This document shows, piece by piece, positions 1 to 7,612 of a stretch of 64,000 nt of DNA (positions within the stretch are counted from its first letter, which is position 1; the number at the start of each line of letters is the position of its first letter). The translations under genes and the position numbers were made by a program. The notes under the pieces were generated by a model that was not told where the DNA came from, did no database searches, and saw only the letters and a program-made list of their open reading frames with translations. Origin of the DNA: Ornithinimicrobium avium. Its GTDB lineage: Bacteria > Actinomycetota > Actinomycetes > Actinomycetales > Dermatophilaceae. The stretch spans positions 3,472,001-3,536,000 of the forward strand of contig NZ_CP031229.1 in NCBI RefSeq assembly GCF_003351765.1, given 5' to 3'.

Positions 1-2
1 AG

Positions 3-800
3 GTGCTGGACGCGGCGCTGGCCCAGGTGCCCGCGGCGCACCGCCGCGAGGTGCTGGTGAGCGTGGACGGGGCCGGTGCCTCCCACGGCCTCGTCGAGCA
101 CCTGGACGCCCTGAACACCGCTGGTCAGCACGGGCGACGCGGGCGAGGGGTGGAGTACTCCATCGGGTGGCCCGTCGATGCCCGCACCCGGTCCGCGATC
201 GAGGCTACCGGCGAGGGTGACTGGTCAGCGGGGCTGACCGCGACCGGTGGGGCCGAGGAGCACGCGCAGGTCGTGGAGCTGACCGGGCTCCTACGACACA
301 GTCACACCGGTGACCTGCTGTCGGGGTGGCCGGGCGACATGCGGATCTTCGCCCGCCGCACTCCGCGCTCACCCGGGGAGCAGGCGCAGCTGGGGCAGGA
401 CCCGAACTGGCGCTACGGCGCGTTCGCCACGAACACGCCCACCGGTCAGGTCCAGCACCTGGACGTCCGGCACCGCACCCAGGCGCACGTGGAGGACCGA
501 ATCAAGGAGCTCAAGGCCTGCGGGGCCACCCGGCTTCCCTCGACCTCCTACGACCGCAACAGTGCCTGGCTGCACCTGGCCGCCCACGCCGTCACCGTGC
601 TGGCCTGGCTGCGGCTGCTCGCCCTGGAGGATGACCTCGCCGTCGCCGAGCCCAAGGCCCTGCGGTTCCGGCTGCTGTCCGCACCAGCCCGATACGTGCG
701 CCACGCCAGGAAACGGGTGCTGAAGATCCCCACCGGATGGGCCTGGGCCACCCACCTCGCCGACGCGTTCGACCGCCTCCGCGCACTGCACCCGGCCTGA
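3..800 (+). CDS. IS1380-family transposase, 3' part (cut by window edge)
   Basis: This is the C-terminal part of a DDE transposase of the IS1380 family. The visible 265 residues begin in the catalytic domain: LVSVDGAGASH carries the second catalytic Asp, and RHRTQAHVEDRIKELK carries the catalytic Glu. The tail (LAWLRLLALEDDLAVAEPK, then KIPTGWAWA) is the usual family C-terminus. Family members are about 460 residues, so roughly 200 N-terminal residues, including the first Asp, should lie left of the window. The frame is open to the edge and the GTG at base 3 is not a meaningful start. I could not identify the element's terminal inverted repeat downstream. Whether the element is intact cannot be judged from here. 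Confidence 0.85.
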   Translation: MLDAALAQVPAAHRREVLVSVDGAGASHGLVEHLDALNTAGQHGRRGRGVEYSIGWPVDARTRSAIEATGEGDWSAGLTATGGAEEHAQVVELTGLLRHSHTGDLLSGWPGDMRIFARRTPRSPGEQAQLGQDPNWRYGAFATNTPTGQVQHLDVRHRTQAHVEDRIKELKACGATRLPSTSYDRNSAWLHLAAHAVTVLAWLRLLALEDDLAVAEPKALRFRLLSAPARYVRHARKRVLKIPTGWAWATHLADAFDRLRALHPA

Positions 801-942
801 CGACAGTGTCCTTGTCCACCCACCACCCCAGCACACCCGAGCAGTGGAACCCGGCGCCCACCCGAGCGGATCGGGCCCCGACCCTGCCCACCGCCACCGC
901 GGCCACCCGGCGCGGACCGCGACACGAACTCAGGACCCCACA

Positions 943-1452
943 TCACCGCCGTGAATCATCGAGGTCGAACACGTCGCGATTTGGGCCGGACACAAACGTG
1001 AACGCCCAATGATCTACCTCCCGCGTCTCGCTGGTGAGGGTCAAGTCGTCTCGGGATACGCGTTCGTACCTCGAGACGATGGACCACTTTGCAGCGTCCA
1101 ACGCACTGTCATGTGACGGTCGCGGCGGAACCTGGCGGTTCAATCTTTGCAGCAACCAGCCGACGGCCGGCACGGCACCGACGACACCTAATGTGACGTT
1201 TAGGACCTCAAGGCCTCCTGCGCCGATCCCCCCTTGCGCCTTGTGATAATCCTCTTGGACCCCAGACCACCATTCCGCGTCCCTCTGCAATTGACGGGTA
1301 AGTGCTTCCAGTGACGCAAGCGACCATCCATCTGCTGACGTCCGGACCTGCACCACCGTCGTGGGCGTCATCCTTGGGTCGTCCGCCTCGACGGTGAAGG
1401 TGAGTACCGACTCAGGGCTGATGGCGTTGCCGTCGAGGTCGAGCTCGTCCAT
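943..1452 (-). CDS. hypothetical protein, 169 aa
   Basis: I do not recognise this protein. It has an acidic N-terminus (MDELDLDGNAISPESVLTF), a polar middle, one hydrophobic stretch of about 20 residues near positions 82-102 (VLNVTLGVVGAVPAVGWLL), and a charged C-terminus. One membrane segment or a buried helix is possible. It lies between two mobile-element pieces, and its somewhat lower GC and less biased codon use differ from the chromosomal part of the window, fitting an acquired gene. No strong ribosome binding site precedes the ATG at 1452. It stops 142 bases after the IS1380 transposase ends, on the opposite strand. Confidence 0.55.
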   Translation of the reverse strand: MDELDLDGNAISPESVLTFTVEADDPRMTPTTVVQVRTSADGWSLASLEALTRQLQRDAEWWSGVQEDYHKAQGGIGAGGLEVLNVTLGVVGAVPAVGWLLQRLNRQVPPRPSHDSALDAAKWSIVSRYERVSRDDLTLTSETREVDHWAFTFVSGPNRDVFDLDDSRR

Positions 1453-1719
1453 GGGGCCAGCCTGTCATCTCGCACTCTGGGTAGTGACCTACGCGAGGGT
1501 GTGTCATCAGCCCGGCAGCCCCGTCAGCTTGCTCGTCTCAACCCGGTCAAGCTGGCGCGCCGCCCGCCACCGCCTGAGCGCACGGCGGCAATACAGGATG
1601 GGCCATCGCTGCACCGGAGGGGGCCGTCCGTTCTCTGTTCCACTGTGAGGATCCCTCTTCAGAGGGGCAGGGAGTGTCGTGGGTGCATCCTTTTGATGGG
1701 TTGCTGGACAGTACGGGGT

Positions 1720-1802
1720 ATGAGCGATGAGGAGTTGCTGCTGTGGCAGGCGGTGCAGGGAGGGGAGGGCCTAGCCTTCGGCGAGGTCTATGACCTGCAT
1801 CG
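1720..1802 (+). pseudogene. 5' stump of an ECF sigma factor gene, cut by the IS3 element
   Basis: From the ATG at 1720 the frame reads MSDEELLLWQAVQGGEGLAF, then GEVYDLHR. This is the typical N-terminus of an extracytoplasmic-function sigma factor: an acidic start, W-x-A-V-Q-G-G-E, then AFGELYD-like residues leading into region 2. The coding similarity stops at base 1802, exactly where the left inverted repeat of the IS3 element begins. No remainder of the gene exists on the other side of the element, so this is a dead fragment of about 27 codons. It is too short for firm family assignment; the call rests on motif resemblance and on the precise coincidence with the element boundary. Confidence 0.6.
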
Positions 1803-1829
1803 TGAAGCGCCCCAGGTTCGATGCCGCTC
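1803..1829 (+). repeat. IS3 element left inverted repeat
   Basis: The outer 17 bases TGAAGCGCCCCAGGTTC match the right end perfectly. After two mismatches, another 8 bases (TGCCGCTC) also pair. Confidence 0.9.
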
Positions 1830-1856
1830 CTGTTTGAGTCCAGGAGGATGAGCACC

Positions 1857-2168
1857 ATGCCCAAGAAGATCGATCCAGAGTTGAAGGCCCGCGCTGTGCG
1901 TCTGGTCACCGAGCACCTGTCCGAGTACCCGTCGTTGACGGCCGCTTCGGCCGCGGTGGCCAAGCAGCTGGGTGTCGGGAGGGAGTCCGTGCGTCGCTGG
2001 GTCATCCAGGCCCAGGTCGATGCCGGTGGCCGCGACGGTGTGACCAGTGAGGAGCTGGAGCAGATCAAGTCCTTGAAGTCCAGGGTCCGCCGGTTGGAGG
2101 AGGACAACGCGATCCTGAAGGCCGCGACGGTTTTCTTCGTCGGGGAGCTCGACCCCCGCAACCGATGA
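1857..2168 (+). CDS. IS3-family transposase OrfA (HTH subunit)
   Basis: This 103-residue protein is the DNA-binding subunit of the IS3 transposase. Its N-terminus (PKKIDPELKARAVRLVTEH) is the usual OrfA start. A helix-turn-helix follows around residues 28-50 (GVGRESVRRWV), and the C-terminus is a leucine-zipper-like coiled coil (LKSRVRRLEEDNAILKAA). The start at 1857 is favoured over the in-frame ATG at 1848 because AGGAGG at 1842-1847 sits at normal distance from it. The stop overlaps the orfB start as ATGA. The orfB frame is also open through the end of orfA, so a -1 frameshift giving an OrfAB fusion is possible. Confidence 0.9.
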   Translation: MPKKIDPELKARAVRLVTEHLSEYPSLTAASAAVAKQLGVGRESVRRWVIQAQVDAGGRDGVTSEELEQIKSLKSRVRRLEEDNAILKAATVFFVGELDPRNR

Positions 2169-3136
2169 TCATGGGATTCATCCACACCATGAGAGCCCAG
2201 GGCCACGCGGTCGAGTCGGTCTGTGTGGTGCTGCGTGAGCAGGGCTGCCAGGTTGCCGCGCGGACCTACCGATCCTGGAAGCAGACCGGTCGAACGATCG
2301 CGGCACGTACGGTGACCGACGCCCAGGTTGTGGACGCGGTGCGTGACATCGCCTGGACCACCACGCCGCACGGGCGCCGCAAGTTGGCCCCGGAGGGCCT
2401 GTACGGGCGCCGGAAGATGACCGCGTACGTGCGCCGCACGACGATGCCCGCGGCGTCTGCCGGGGCCGTGGACCGGGCCATGAGGACCCTCGGGCTGGTC
2501 GGGGTGCGCCGCGACAAGGGCACCCGGACGATCCCGGCCAAGGACGGCATCCGGGCCGGTGACCTGCTGAATCGTGACTTCACCGCCAACGCACCGAACC
2601 TCGTGTGGGTCACGGACTTCACCTACGCCAGGACGTGGGCCGGGTTCGTCTACGTCGCGTTCATCCTGGACGTGTTCTCCCAGCGGATCGTGGCCTGGCA
2701 CGCCGCCAGCACCAAGCACACCGACCTGGTCATGATCCCGCTGCGGATGGCGATCTGGCAACGAGAACGGGACGGCCACCCCAGGGTGCCCGGGCAGCTG
2801 ATACATCACAGTGATGCGGGCAGCCAGTACACCTCGATCCGCCTCACCGAGCATCTCGCGCTGGAGGAGATCCGGCCCTCGATCGGGTCCGTGGGCGACG
2901 CGTACGACAACGCGCTCATGGAGACGGTCAACGGGCTCTACAAGGCCGAGTGCATCCGCACCACGGTCTTCCACGCGGGGCCCTACAAGACCCTCGCCGA
3001 CGTGGAGTACGCCACCGCCGGCTGGGTCGACTGGTACAACACCCGTCGGCTCCACGGGTCGCTGGGCAACGTCCCACCGATCGAGTACGAGCAAGCCCAC
3101 TATGCTGCCCTCAACCCCGAGCCGCAGCCCGTATGA
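2165..3136 (+). CDS. IS3-family transposase OrfB (DDE catalytic subunit)
   Basis: The 323-residue OrfB is the catalytic integrase-type subunit. The N-terminal third is the HTH_21-type region ending in DKGTRTIPAKDG. The rve core follows, with its DDE triad: Asp in WVTDFTYAR (about residue 156), Asp in HHSDAGSQYTS (about 217) and Glu in NALMETVNGLYKAE (about 259). The terminal WYNTRRLHGSLGNVPPIEYE is the family signature. Length is full for the family and nothing is missing. It is probably made either by translational coupling through the ATGA overlap or as an OrfAB fusion after -1 frameshifting. Confidence 0.92.
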   Translation: MIMGFIHTMRAQGHAVESVCVVLREQGCQVAARTYRSWKQTGRTIAARTVTDAQVVDAVRDIAWTTTPHGRRKLAPEGLYGRRKMTAYVRRTTMPAASAGAVDRAMRTLGLVGVRRDKGTRTIPAKDGIRAGDLLNRDFTANAPNLVWVTDFTYARTWAGFVYVAFILDVFSQRIVAWHAASTKHTDLVMIPLRMAIWQRERDGHPRVPGQLIHHSDAGSQYTSIRLTEHLALEEIRPSIGSVGDAYDNALMETVNGLYKAECIRTTVFHAGPYKTLADVEYATAGWVDWYNTRRLHGSLGNVPPIEYEQAHYAALNPEPQPV

Positions 3137-3163
3137 GAGCGGCAGAGAACCTGGGGCGCTTCA
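3137..3163 (-). repeat. IS3 element right inverted repeat
   Basis: The terminal 17 bases (GAACCTGGGGCGCTTCA, 3147-3163) are the perfect inverse of the left end. The element therefore ends at 3163, 27 bases beyond the orfB stop. Confidence 0.9.
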
Positions 3164-3670
3164 CCCTGACCCTGCAGGAGAACAAGGCCAAGGCCGTCAT
3201 CGCCGGTGAGAAGGCGGCACGCACGCCCCGGTTCGTCAAGCACACCAACGGCGCCAAGGCCTTGGACGAGGCGGCGCTGGCCCGCGCCCGACGGCTGGCC
3301 GGCCTGAAGGGCTACGTCACCAACCTGCCCGCCACGATCATGCCCGCGGCCGAGGTGATCAGCTCCTACCACTCGTTGTGGCAGGTCGAGGCCTCATTCC
3401 GGATGACCAAGAGCGACCTGCGTGCGCGCCCGGTGTTCCATCACCAGCGCGAGGCGATCGAGGCTCACCTGACCGTCGTCATGACCGCCCTGGCCGTTGC
3501 CCGGTCCCTGCAGGACGCCACCGGGCTGAGCATCAAGAAGATCGTCCGGGCCCTACGGCCGATACAGCAGATCACCGTGAACATCGCCGGCCACGAACAC
3601 ACCGCCACCGACCCACTCACCGATGCCGCCCGCAACATCCTCACCGCCACCGACGTCGACTGGCCAACAC
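3164..3670 (+). pseudogene. 3' remnant of an IS1634-type (IS4 group) transposase
   Basis: Immediately after the IS3 right end the frame reads LTLQENKAKAVIAGEKAART and continues with GLKGYVTNLP, SSYHSLWQVEASFRMTKSD, LRARPVFHHQREAIEAH and IKKIVRALRPIQQITVNIAG. These are C-terminal blocks of IS1634-like transposases, including the conserved YxxLWQVExxFR region with the catalytic Glu. The N-terminal two thirds are absent, because the IS3 element sits at the break point. Similarity fades near 3665, and the frame then runs on without a family-like end to a stop at 3786. It cannot encode a working enzyme. Confidence 0.8.
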
Positions 3671-3985
3671 AACTAAAGCGGCATGACTCGGGTGCCCTCC
3701 GACCCTCGTCGGTGACGTCAAGGTTCCCCCGAGGTGGAACCTGCGCGTGTAACGGTTCTTGCCCGGCACCTTCGCGGAGTGGGTAAGCCCGTTGACCAGC
3801 CGCTTGGAGCCCAGACAGATTGCGCGGCATGCGGCATGAGCGCGCACAACTGATGCGCACGTCGCCCGCGGGCGTTCTCTTGATCGTGGCGCAGGCTACG
3901 TGCGTCCTTCAGCTTCCTGGGGAACCATTGCAGCCGGATGGGCGTCTGAGTTCGCGAACCCCCACAGCGATAGGAGGGGAGCTGC
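3671..3985. other. non-coding stretch between transposase remnant and lipoprotein
   Basis: I see no convincing gene here. The reading frames present lack family resemblance and codon bias. It probably contains the decayed 3' end of the IS1634-like element and the promoter of the lipoprotein gene, but no inverted repeat or promoter could be assigned with confidence. Confidence 0.4.
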
Positions 3986-4549
3986 GTGACGACGAACGTG
4001 CGCGTTCCTTGCGTCCTGGGTGTTGCTGGCATCCTCATCTTCGTGGTCGGGTGCGACGCCCCGCAGTCCGCGAACATCTCCGACCCGGTAGTGCAGACCG
4101 TCGCGGACGAGAACGTCCCGACGGCCACCGGTAGCCCTGCGGGTGACTTCACAGTCCAGAAAGTCTCTCCTGGCGAGTCCTGGGACAAGGCAGTGCAACC
4201 GCTGATCGTGAGGGTCAGCAATCAGTCTTTCGACGACCCGGACGTGAATCTGAGCGCGACTCTTGACGGTGTGGCCCTGTTCGATGAGGTATTCGCGGTC
4301 GAGGGTCAGCACGCGGTCACCTTGTTCGGCGTCGACGTGGAACCGGGGTCGCACACGCTTACCGTGGTCTCCGACAGCGGAACTGTAGTCGAGCAGGCCT
4401 TCGACCTGCCGGCAGGCGAGCAGCGATGGCTCGTGGTCGACTACTGGTACTTCGACCCTGACACTGAGGGAGAGTCCTGGGGAGGGGAGCAAGAACCTGG
4501 CCCCTCATTCACCGTATCCGTGTCTGACAAGCCGGTCTACATTTCCTGA
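3986..4549 (+). CDS. putative lipoprotein, 187 aa
   Basis: The protein starts at a GTG preceded by GGAGGGG at suitable distance. A hydrophobic signal segment (VLGVAGILIFVVG) ends in a lipobox with Cys23 (FVVGC), so it should be lipid-anchored outside the membrane after signal peptidase II cleavage. The mature part is acidic and beta-rich in character (VTLFGVDVEPGSHTLTVVSD), resembling an immunoglobulin-like fold, but I do not recognise a family. It stands alone on the island between the transposase remnant and the minus-strand three-gene cassette, and its codon bias is weaker than that of the chromosomal genes. Confidence 0.65.
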   Translation: MTTNVRVPCVLGVAGILIFVVGCDAPQSANISDPVVQTVADENVPTATGSPAGDFTVQKVSPGESWDKAVQPLIVRVSNQSFDDPDVNLSATLDGVALFDEVFAVEGQHAVTLFGVDVEPGSHTLTVVSDSGTVVEQAFDLPAGEQRWLVVDYWYFDPDTEGESWGGEQEPGPSFTVSVSDKPVYIS

Positions 4550-4670
4550 CGGTGCTGGCGGCCCGCCTGGTGACGAGATGCAGAGGAGACGGCACGGCGC
4601 CGTCCAGGCAAACCGTGCACCATCAAAGTTCTTCTGCAGGAACCGAAGTTCGTCAACTTGGTGCGCCTCG

Positions 4671-4728
4671 CGGCATGGTCGGACGCTACGCGTTCACAGC
4701 GGCATGGTCGGACGCTACGCGTTCACAG
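4671..4728 (+). repeat. tandem duplication, two 29-bp units
   Basis: Two identical adjacent 29-base units occupy 4671-4699 and 4700-4728, each beginning CGGCATGGTCGGACG and ending CGTTCACAG; the first five bases recur a third time at 4729-4733. It lies between the lipoprotein gene and the converging three-gene cassette, in sequence with no convincing gene (4550-4809). Confidence 0.85.
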
Positions 4729-4809
4729 CGGCAGAGGCGGATGTCCGCTCGGCGATCCCTGGCTCCGAAGTTTCCTTCACGGGCCTTGCCCGAGGCGAGG
4801 TAAATTCCC

Positions 4810-5514
4810 TCAATAGGACTCGTAGGCCTCAAACTCCGCTCGCAATTCAGACTCATACTGGGCTGCCTCATCCATGGCGATACGGTAACCCTCAGCGGCG
4901 TAGTCCAACATGTCATCTGTGGCGGCGAGCATGCGGTGAGTCTCGTCCAACAACGCGGCCAGCCTAGGGAAGTCGATATGCGTGGCGCCATCCTCGAACG
5001 CATTGGCGTATCTGAAGCCTGTGCCGTTCAGATCCAGATCATTCAACCCGCGCAGCACTCTCCGGGTGGCTGCCGGTGTTCGTTCGAGATCGAGTGCTTG
5101 CAAATGCTCATCAAGCTTGTCGCCAAGGACAAGCAAGCGATGACCATAGCGCCGCAACTTCGTCTCTAGCTCCACGGCGGATGGCAACTCCCGGTGGGCG
5201 GCCATGCGCCTGAGGGCAACGGCTTCCCGGATCGCATGCTTGAGATCCAACTCGATGGCGTGCCGATACACGAAAAGGAAAGGTAGGAGGATCTGATCGT
5301 CGTACGGCTGACTGGCGAACGACGAGGCGAGTCGCCGAGCGGCCTCGGCGTATGCTTCCGCGAGAGTTCCGTCGGTCTCGCGGTCACGCCACCGCACGAT
5401 CAAATCTTCATCACGCCGCGCGCGAAGCGCCTCCAATAGGCTGGGCGCCTTTCGGGGGGTTTCAGGCTTCGGCACCGAGGCGCACACCCTTCCGTTTCGT
5501 TTCAGAAATGACAC
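4810..5514 (-). CDS. hypothetical protein, third gene of the island cassette, 234 aa
   Basis: I do not recognise a named family. The protein is mostly helical and charged. Near residues 78-96 it has PFLFVYRHAIELDLKHAI, a pattern seen in HEPN-like helical-bundle proteins, but I cannot place a clear R-x4-6-H catalytic motif, so that relation is a guess. The C-terminus is strongly acidic (ESELRAEFEAYESY). It starts with GTG, 14 bases after the stop of the upstream 384-residue gene and in the same direction, so it is the last gene of a three-gene operon. No ribosome binding site is obvious; translation may depend on coupling. Confidence 0.65.
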   Translation of the reverse strand: MSFLKRNGRVCASVPKPETPRKAPSLLEALRARRDEDLIVRWRDRETDGTLAEAYAEAARRLASSFASQPYDDQILLPFLFVYRHAIELDLKHAIREAVALRRMAAHRELPSAVELETKLRRYGHRLLVLGDKLDEHLQALDLERTPAATRRVLRGLNDLDLNGTGFRYANAFEDGATHIDFPRLAALLDETHRMLAATDDMLDYAAEGYRIAMDEAAQYESELRAEFEAYESY

Positions 5515-5528
5515 GTTTTGTACTCACA

Positions 5529-6683
5529 TCAACCCCAGTCCATGACGCCGGCATCAGCGATACGGAACTCCGATACGGACTCAAAGCGCCAAGTGCGACC
5601 TGGGGCGCGCGCCAATCGCCCCCGCACGCTGACTGGTCGATTCTGGTCCGCTGCTACGAGGGCGTCATGCAACTGCGCAGGAGACACGTCCAGGGCGACA
5701 GTTCTCATCTGGTCCCCGAGAGCGGTTCTAATGTAGACTATACCATCCTCTTCCCCCGGTTCACGACGATGCGAGCGCACGAAGCCCACGAGAAGTTGCT
5801 CACCCACTACCTCGCTTCCCCGAAGTCTCTCCGCCATTCGATGAATGATGGGAGCAGCGTTTCTAGGGAGGTCGAGGTTCTTGACGTTAGGGTGACCAGA
5901 CAGACGGGACGCCCATCGGAACGAGATGTCGACAGCGTCGAAAGACTCGGCCTTTAGGGCGCCAGCCACGGCTGAGCAAAGCTCGTGCGATACGCCCTCG
6001 GCAACACTCTCGTTAAGTTGACTCTGTGTAGGTTCCCGGCCAGACTGGACGGCCATCTCCGTGATGACCGTAAGCGCGCTTGCGAGCCGGGCGATGACTC
6101 GGCGCTCAAAAGGTTGAGCAACAAACTCAAGACCCAAGTCCGACTGGTGTGAGTCATGTGATTCCATCACGCCTGGAATCCGGCTGATTATCGGGACTAC
6201 GTAACTTCCTCTTCGCGTCTGCCCCATCTGGACCACGCGAGCATGCTCCCTTGCTACTTTGAGGGTGCTGTGTCCAAAGTACCCGCGCCGCTGCACGGTT
6301 GCGTTGGCCGCTGCGACAAAAGCGTTGCGAACACCTTGAATGAGAGCCAGACCGTCGTCTAAGGGCAGAGAGTAGTCCCGCGAATTCTCTAGCGAGGCGC
6401 GCCATTCAACCACGTCCGAGCCTTCCGCCACCATTTCCTGCGCAATAGCCTCCGCAGAATCTTGTCTTGTGTCGGAAATAATGCGGAACATGTCGCGCAT
6501 TCGCAACTCGTAATCGGATGCGTTGCGCAAGAGCGGCTGTAGAATCTCCTCCCCGCCTCTAGTCCACAGCGCGGCGCTACCGGGAGTGTTGGTCAGCTTC
6601 GTCCAATCGTTGGCGGCAAGCCAACTGGCGACCTCTTCGGGGATTGGGTCGTAGGCCAGGAGGTAAGCGTCGTTCACGCGCAT
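5529..6683 (-). CDS. hypothetical protein, second gene of the island cassette, 384 aa
   Basis: No family is recognised. The protein has a helical N-terminal half with WLAANDWTKL and TPGSAALWTRGGEEILQPLL, a middle region with TVQRRGYFGHSTLKVARE, and a C-terminal part with beta-like stretches (IVYIRTALGDQMRTVALDVS) ending in a possible nucleic-acid or ligand binding fold. There are no signal peptide or membrane segments, so it should be cytoplasmic. Its ATG overlaps the end of the DUF4365 gene by 10 bases, implying co-translation. Codon use is less GC-biased than in the chromosomal half, consistent with horizontal origin. Confidence 0.7.
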   Translation of the reverse strand: MRVNDAYLLAYDPIPEEVASWLAANDWTKLTNTPGSAALWTRGGEEILQPLLRNASDYELRMRDMFRIISDTRQDSAEAIAQEMVAEGSDVVEWRASLENSRDYSLPLDDGLALIQGVRNAFVAAANATVQRRGYFGHSTLKVAREHARVVQMGQTRRGSYVVPIISRIPGVMESHDSHQSDLGLEFVAQPFERRVIARLASALTVITEMAVQSGREPTQSQLNESVAEGVSHELCSAVAGALKAESFDAVDISFRWASRLSGHPNVKNLDLPRNAAPIIHRMAERLRGSEVVGEQLLVGFVRSHRREPGEEDGIVYIRTALGDQMRTVALDVSPAQLHDALVAADQNRPVSVRGRLARAPGRTWRFESVSEFRIADAGVMDWG

Positions 6684-7204
6684 ATCCGCTTCCGCTCATC
6701 TGTCATGATCGCGCGAATCTCATCTGGGGACAGTCGCTGGTTCATTGGCAAATGTATTCGGATGCTCGACGTATTCGTCGTGGCCGGCATCCCCGTGATC
6801 TTCTGCCAGTACCCGCCGTGCCGCAGGTTCAGGCTCCTCCTGCTCGTCGCTGTCCAGTGCCTGGGATCCGGCGGCATAAGGACGACACCGAGGAAGGCGC
6901 TGGCGTTACGGTCACCGATGAACAAGTTATACGTGCGCACGTCAAGGTCAAAATAGAGCGTCTCTCCATCTTCGCTGAACTCCGGTGCGGAAGTGCCCTT
7001 AAGTTGCCAATCAGTTTGAATTCCACCATCATGAACGGTCGCGTCCACACCATTGACATCATTGAGACGGATCTCGACCGGGTACCCTGCGGCAGCGGCC
7101 ACGCCGACAAGAAAGGTGCGACTGAACCACTCCTTCTGCTGGCCAGTGGGACTCGACGTGGGCTTCTGCTGCATGATGTGGGCATCGTAGAGGAGGACGC
7201 GCAT
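6674..7204 (-). CDS. DUF4365 domain protein, nuclease-like, first gene of the island cassette
   Basis: The core QQKEWFSRTFLVGVAAAAGY, then DVNGVDATVHDGG, then DWQLKGTSA, and the terminal RHGGYWQKI fit the DUF4365 pattern. The Asp of GVDATV and the Gln-x-Lys of WQLKG look like the D...(E/Q)xK core of PD-(D/E)XK nuclease folds, so a nucleic-acid cleaving role is plausible but unproven. The start is uncertain: ATG at 7204 gives 176 residues, ATG at 7174 gives 166, and the frame is open to 7426; none has a clear ribosome binding site. It overlaps the next gene by 10 bases. Such genes are often found in mobile islands, sometimes next to defence genes. Confidence 0.7.
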   Translation of the reverse strand: MRVLLYDAHIMQQKPTSSPTGQQKEWFSRTFLVGVAAAAGYPVEIRLNDVNGVDATVHDGGIQTDWQLKGTSAPEFSEDGETLYFDLDVRTYNLFIGDRNASAFLGVVLMPPDPRHWTATSRRSLNLRHGGYWQKITGMPATTNTSSIRIHLPMNQRLSPDEIRAIMTDERKRICA

Positions 7205-7612
7205 CCGCGCGGGGATGTGTGGTCGCGCTATGTCGCTCCCTGTAGTCACGCCAACAAGGTACGAGACGACAACGACACACCACCTTCCGTCCGTGTCGGC
7301 TGTGGGGACTGCTGAGGGTTTGTCCCGTTCTCGATACGATGCATGGTCCGTGACCAGAGGCCGATCGTCCGCAACTCGGCGGAGTCGTGATGTCACGCGC
7401 AGAGGCGGAGTCGCGATCTCACGCACCTCGGCGCGAGGGCGCTGTCACGGACGTGGTGGGTGCTGCGGCGGACAGCATCTGCGTCGGCGGTGAGCAATGG
7501 CGTCGTGGCGTCCATGAGCGGTCCCTCAGTATGCTTGACGCCTCGGAAGGGCCCGTGCTGGGCGTGGACGCACCTGGTCCTGCGCTTCGAACCGATGGAG
7601 GTCGCTCAAGGC
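7205..7612. other. 408-bp intergenic region upstream of the cassette and of the YdeI-like gene
   Basis: This region separates the minus-strand cassette from the plus-strand YdeI-like gene and must hold both promoters. The DUF4365 frame stays open into it. The only structure I see is the 21-bp direct repeat at 7378-7424. On the minus strand, TTGTTG and GACATA (7229-7234) are 17 bases apart, a weak promoter candidate for the cassette. Confidence 0.45.
7378..7424 (+). repeat. 21-bp imperfect direct repeat, 26-bp period
   Basis: Copies at 7378-7398 and 7404-7424 share GGCGGAGTCG/CGAT-type sequence followed by TCACGC, with two mismatches in 21. The position between divergent genes would suit regulator binding; this is inference. 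Confidence 0.5.

Larger units (their letters stand above)
1803..3163 (+). mobile_element. IS3-family insertion sequence, 1,361 bp, structurally complete
   Basis: The element is bounded by imperfect 27-bp inverted repeats (1803-1829 and 3137-3163, 25 of 27 matching). Inside are orfA and orfB, overlapping by ATGA, which encode the HTH protein and the DDE transposase. All catalytic residues are present, so it may be active. IS3 elements normally leave a 3-5 bp target duplication, but the flanking bases differ (left ...ATCG, right CCCT...). The left flank is an ECF sigma gene stump and the right flank is the tail of another transposase, so this copy has been through a deletion or recombination after insertion. 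Confidence 0.9.

Noticed and set aside
2100..2165. Calling an OrfAB fusion by programmed frameshift as a separate gene
   Set aside because: The frames would allow a -1 shift, but I could not point to a convincing slippery heptamer, and an ATGA overlap gives a simpler route to OrfB.
4552..4803. 83-residue open frame after the lipoprotein gene
   Set aside because: It has no start signals or recognisable product and spans the 29-bp duplication; I treat the region as non-coding.
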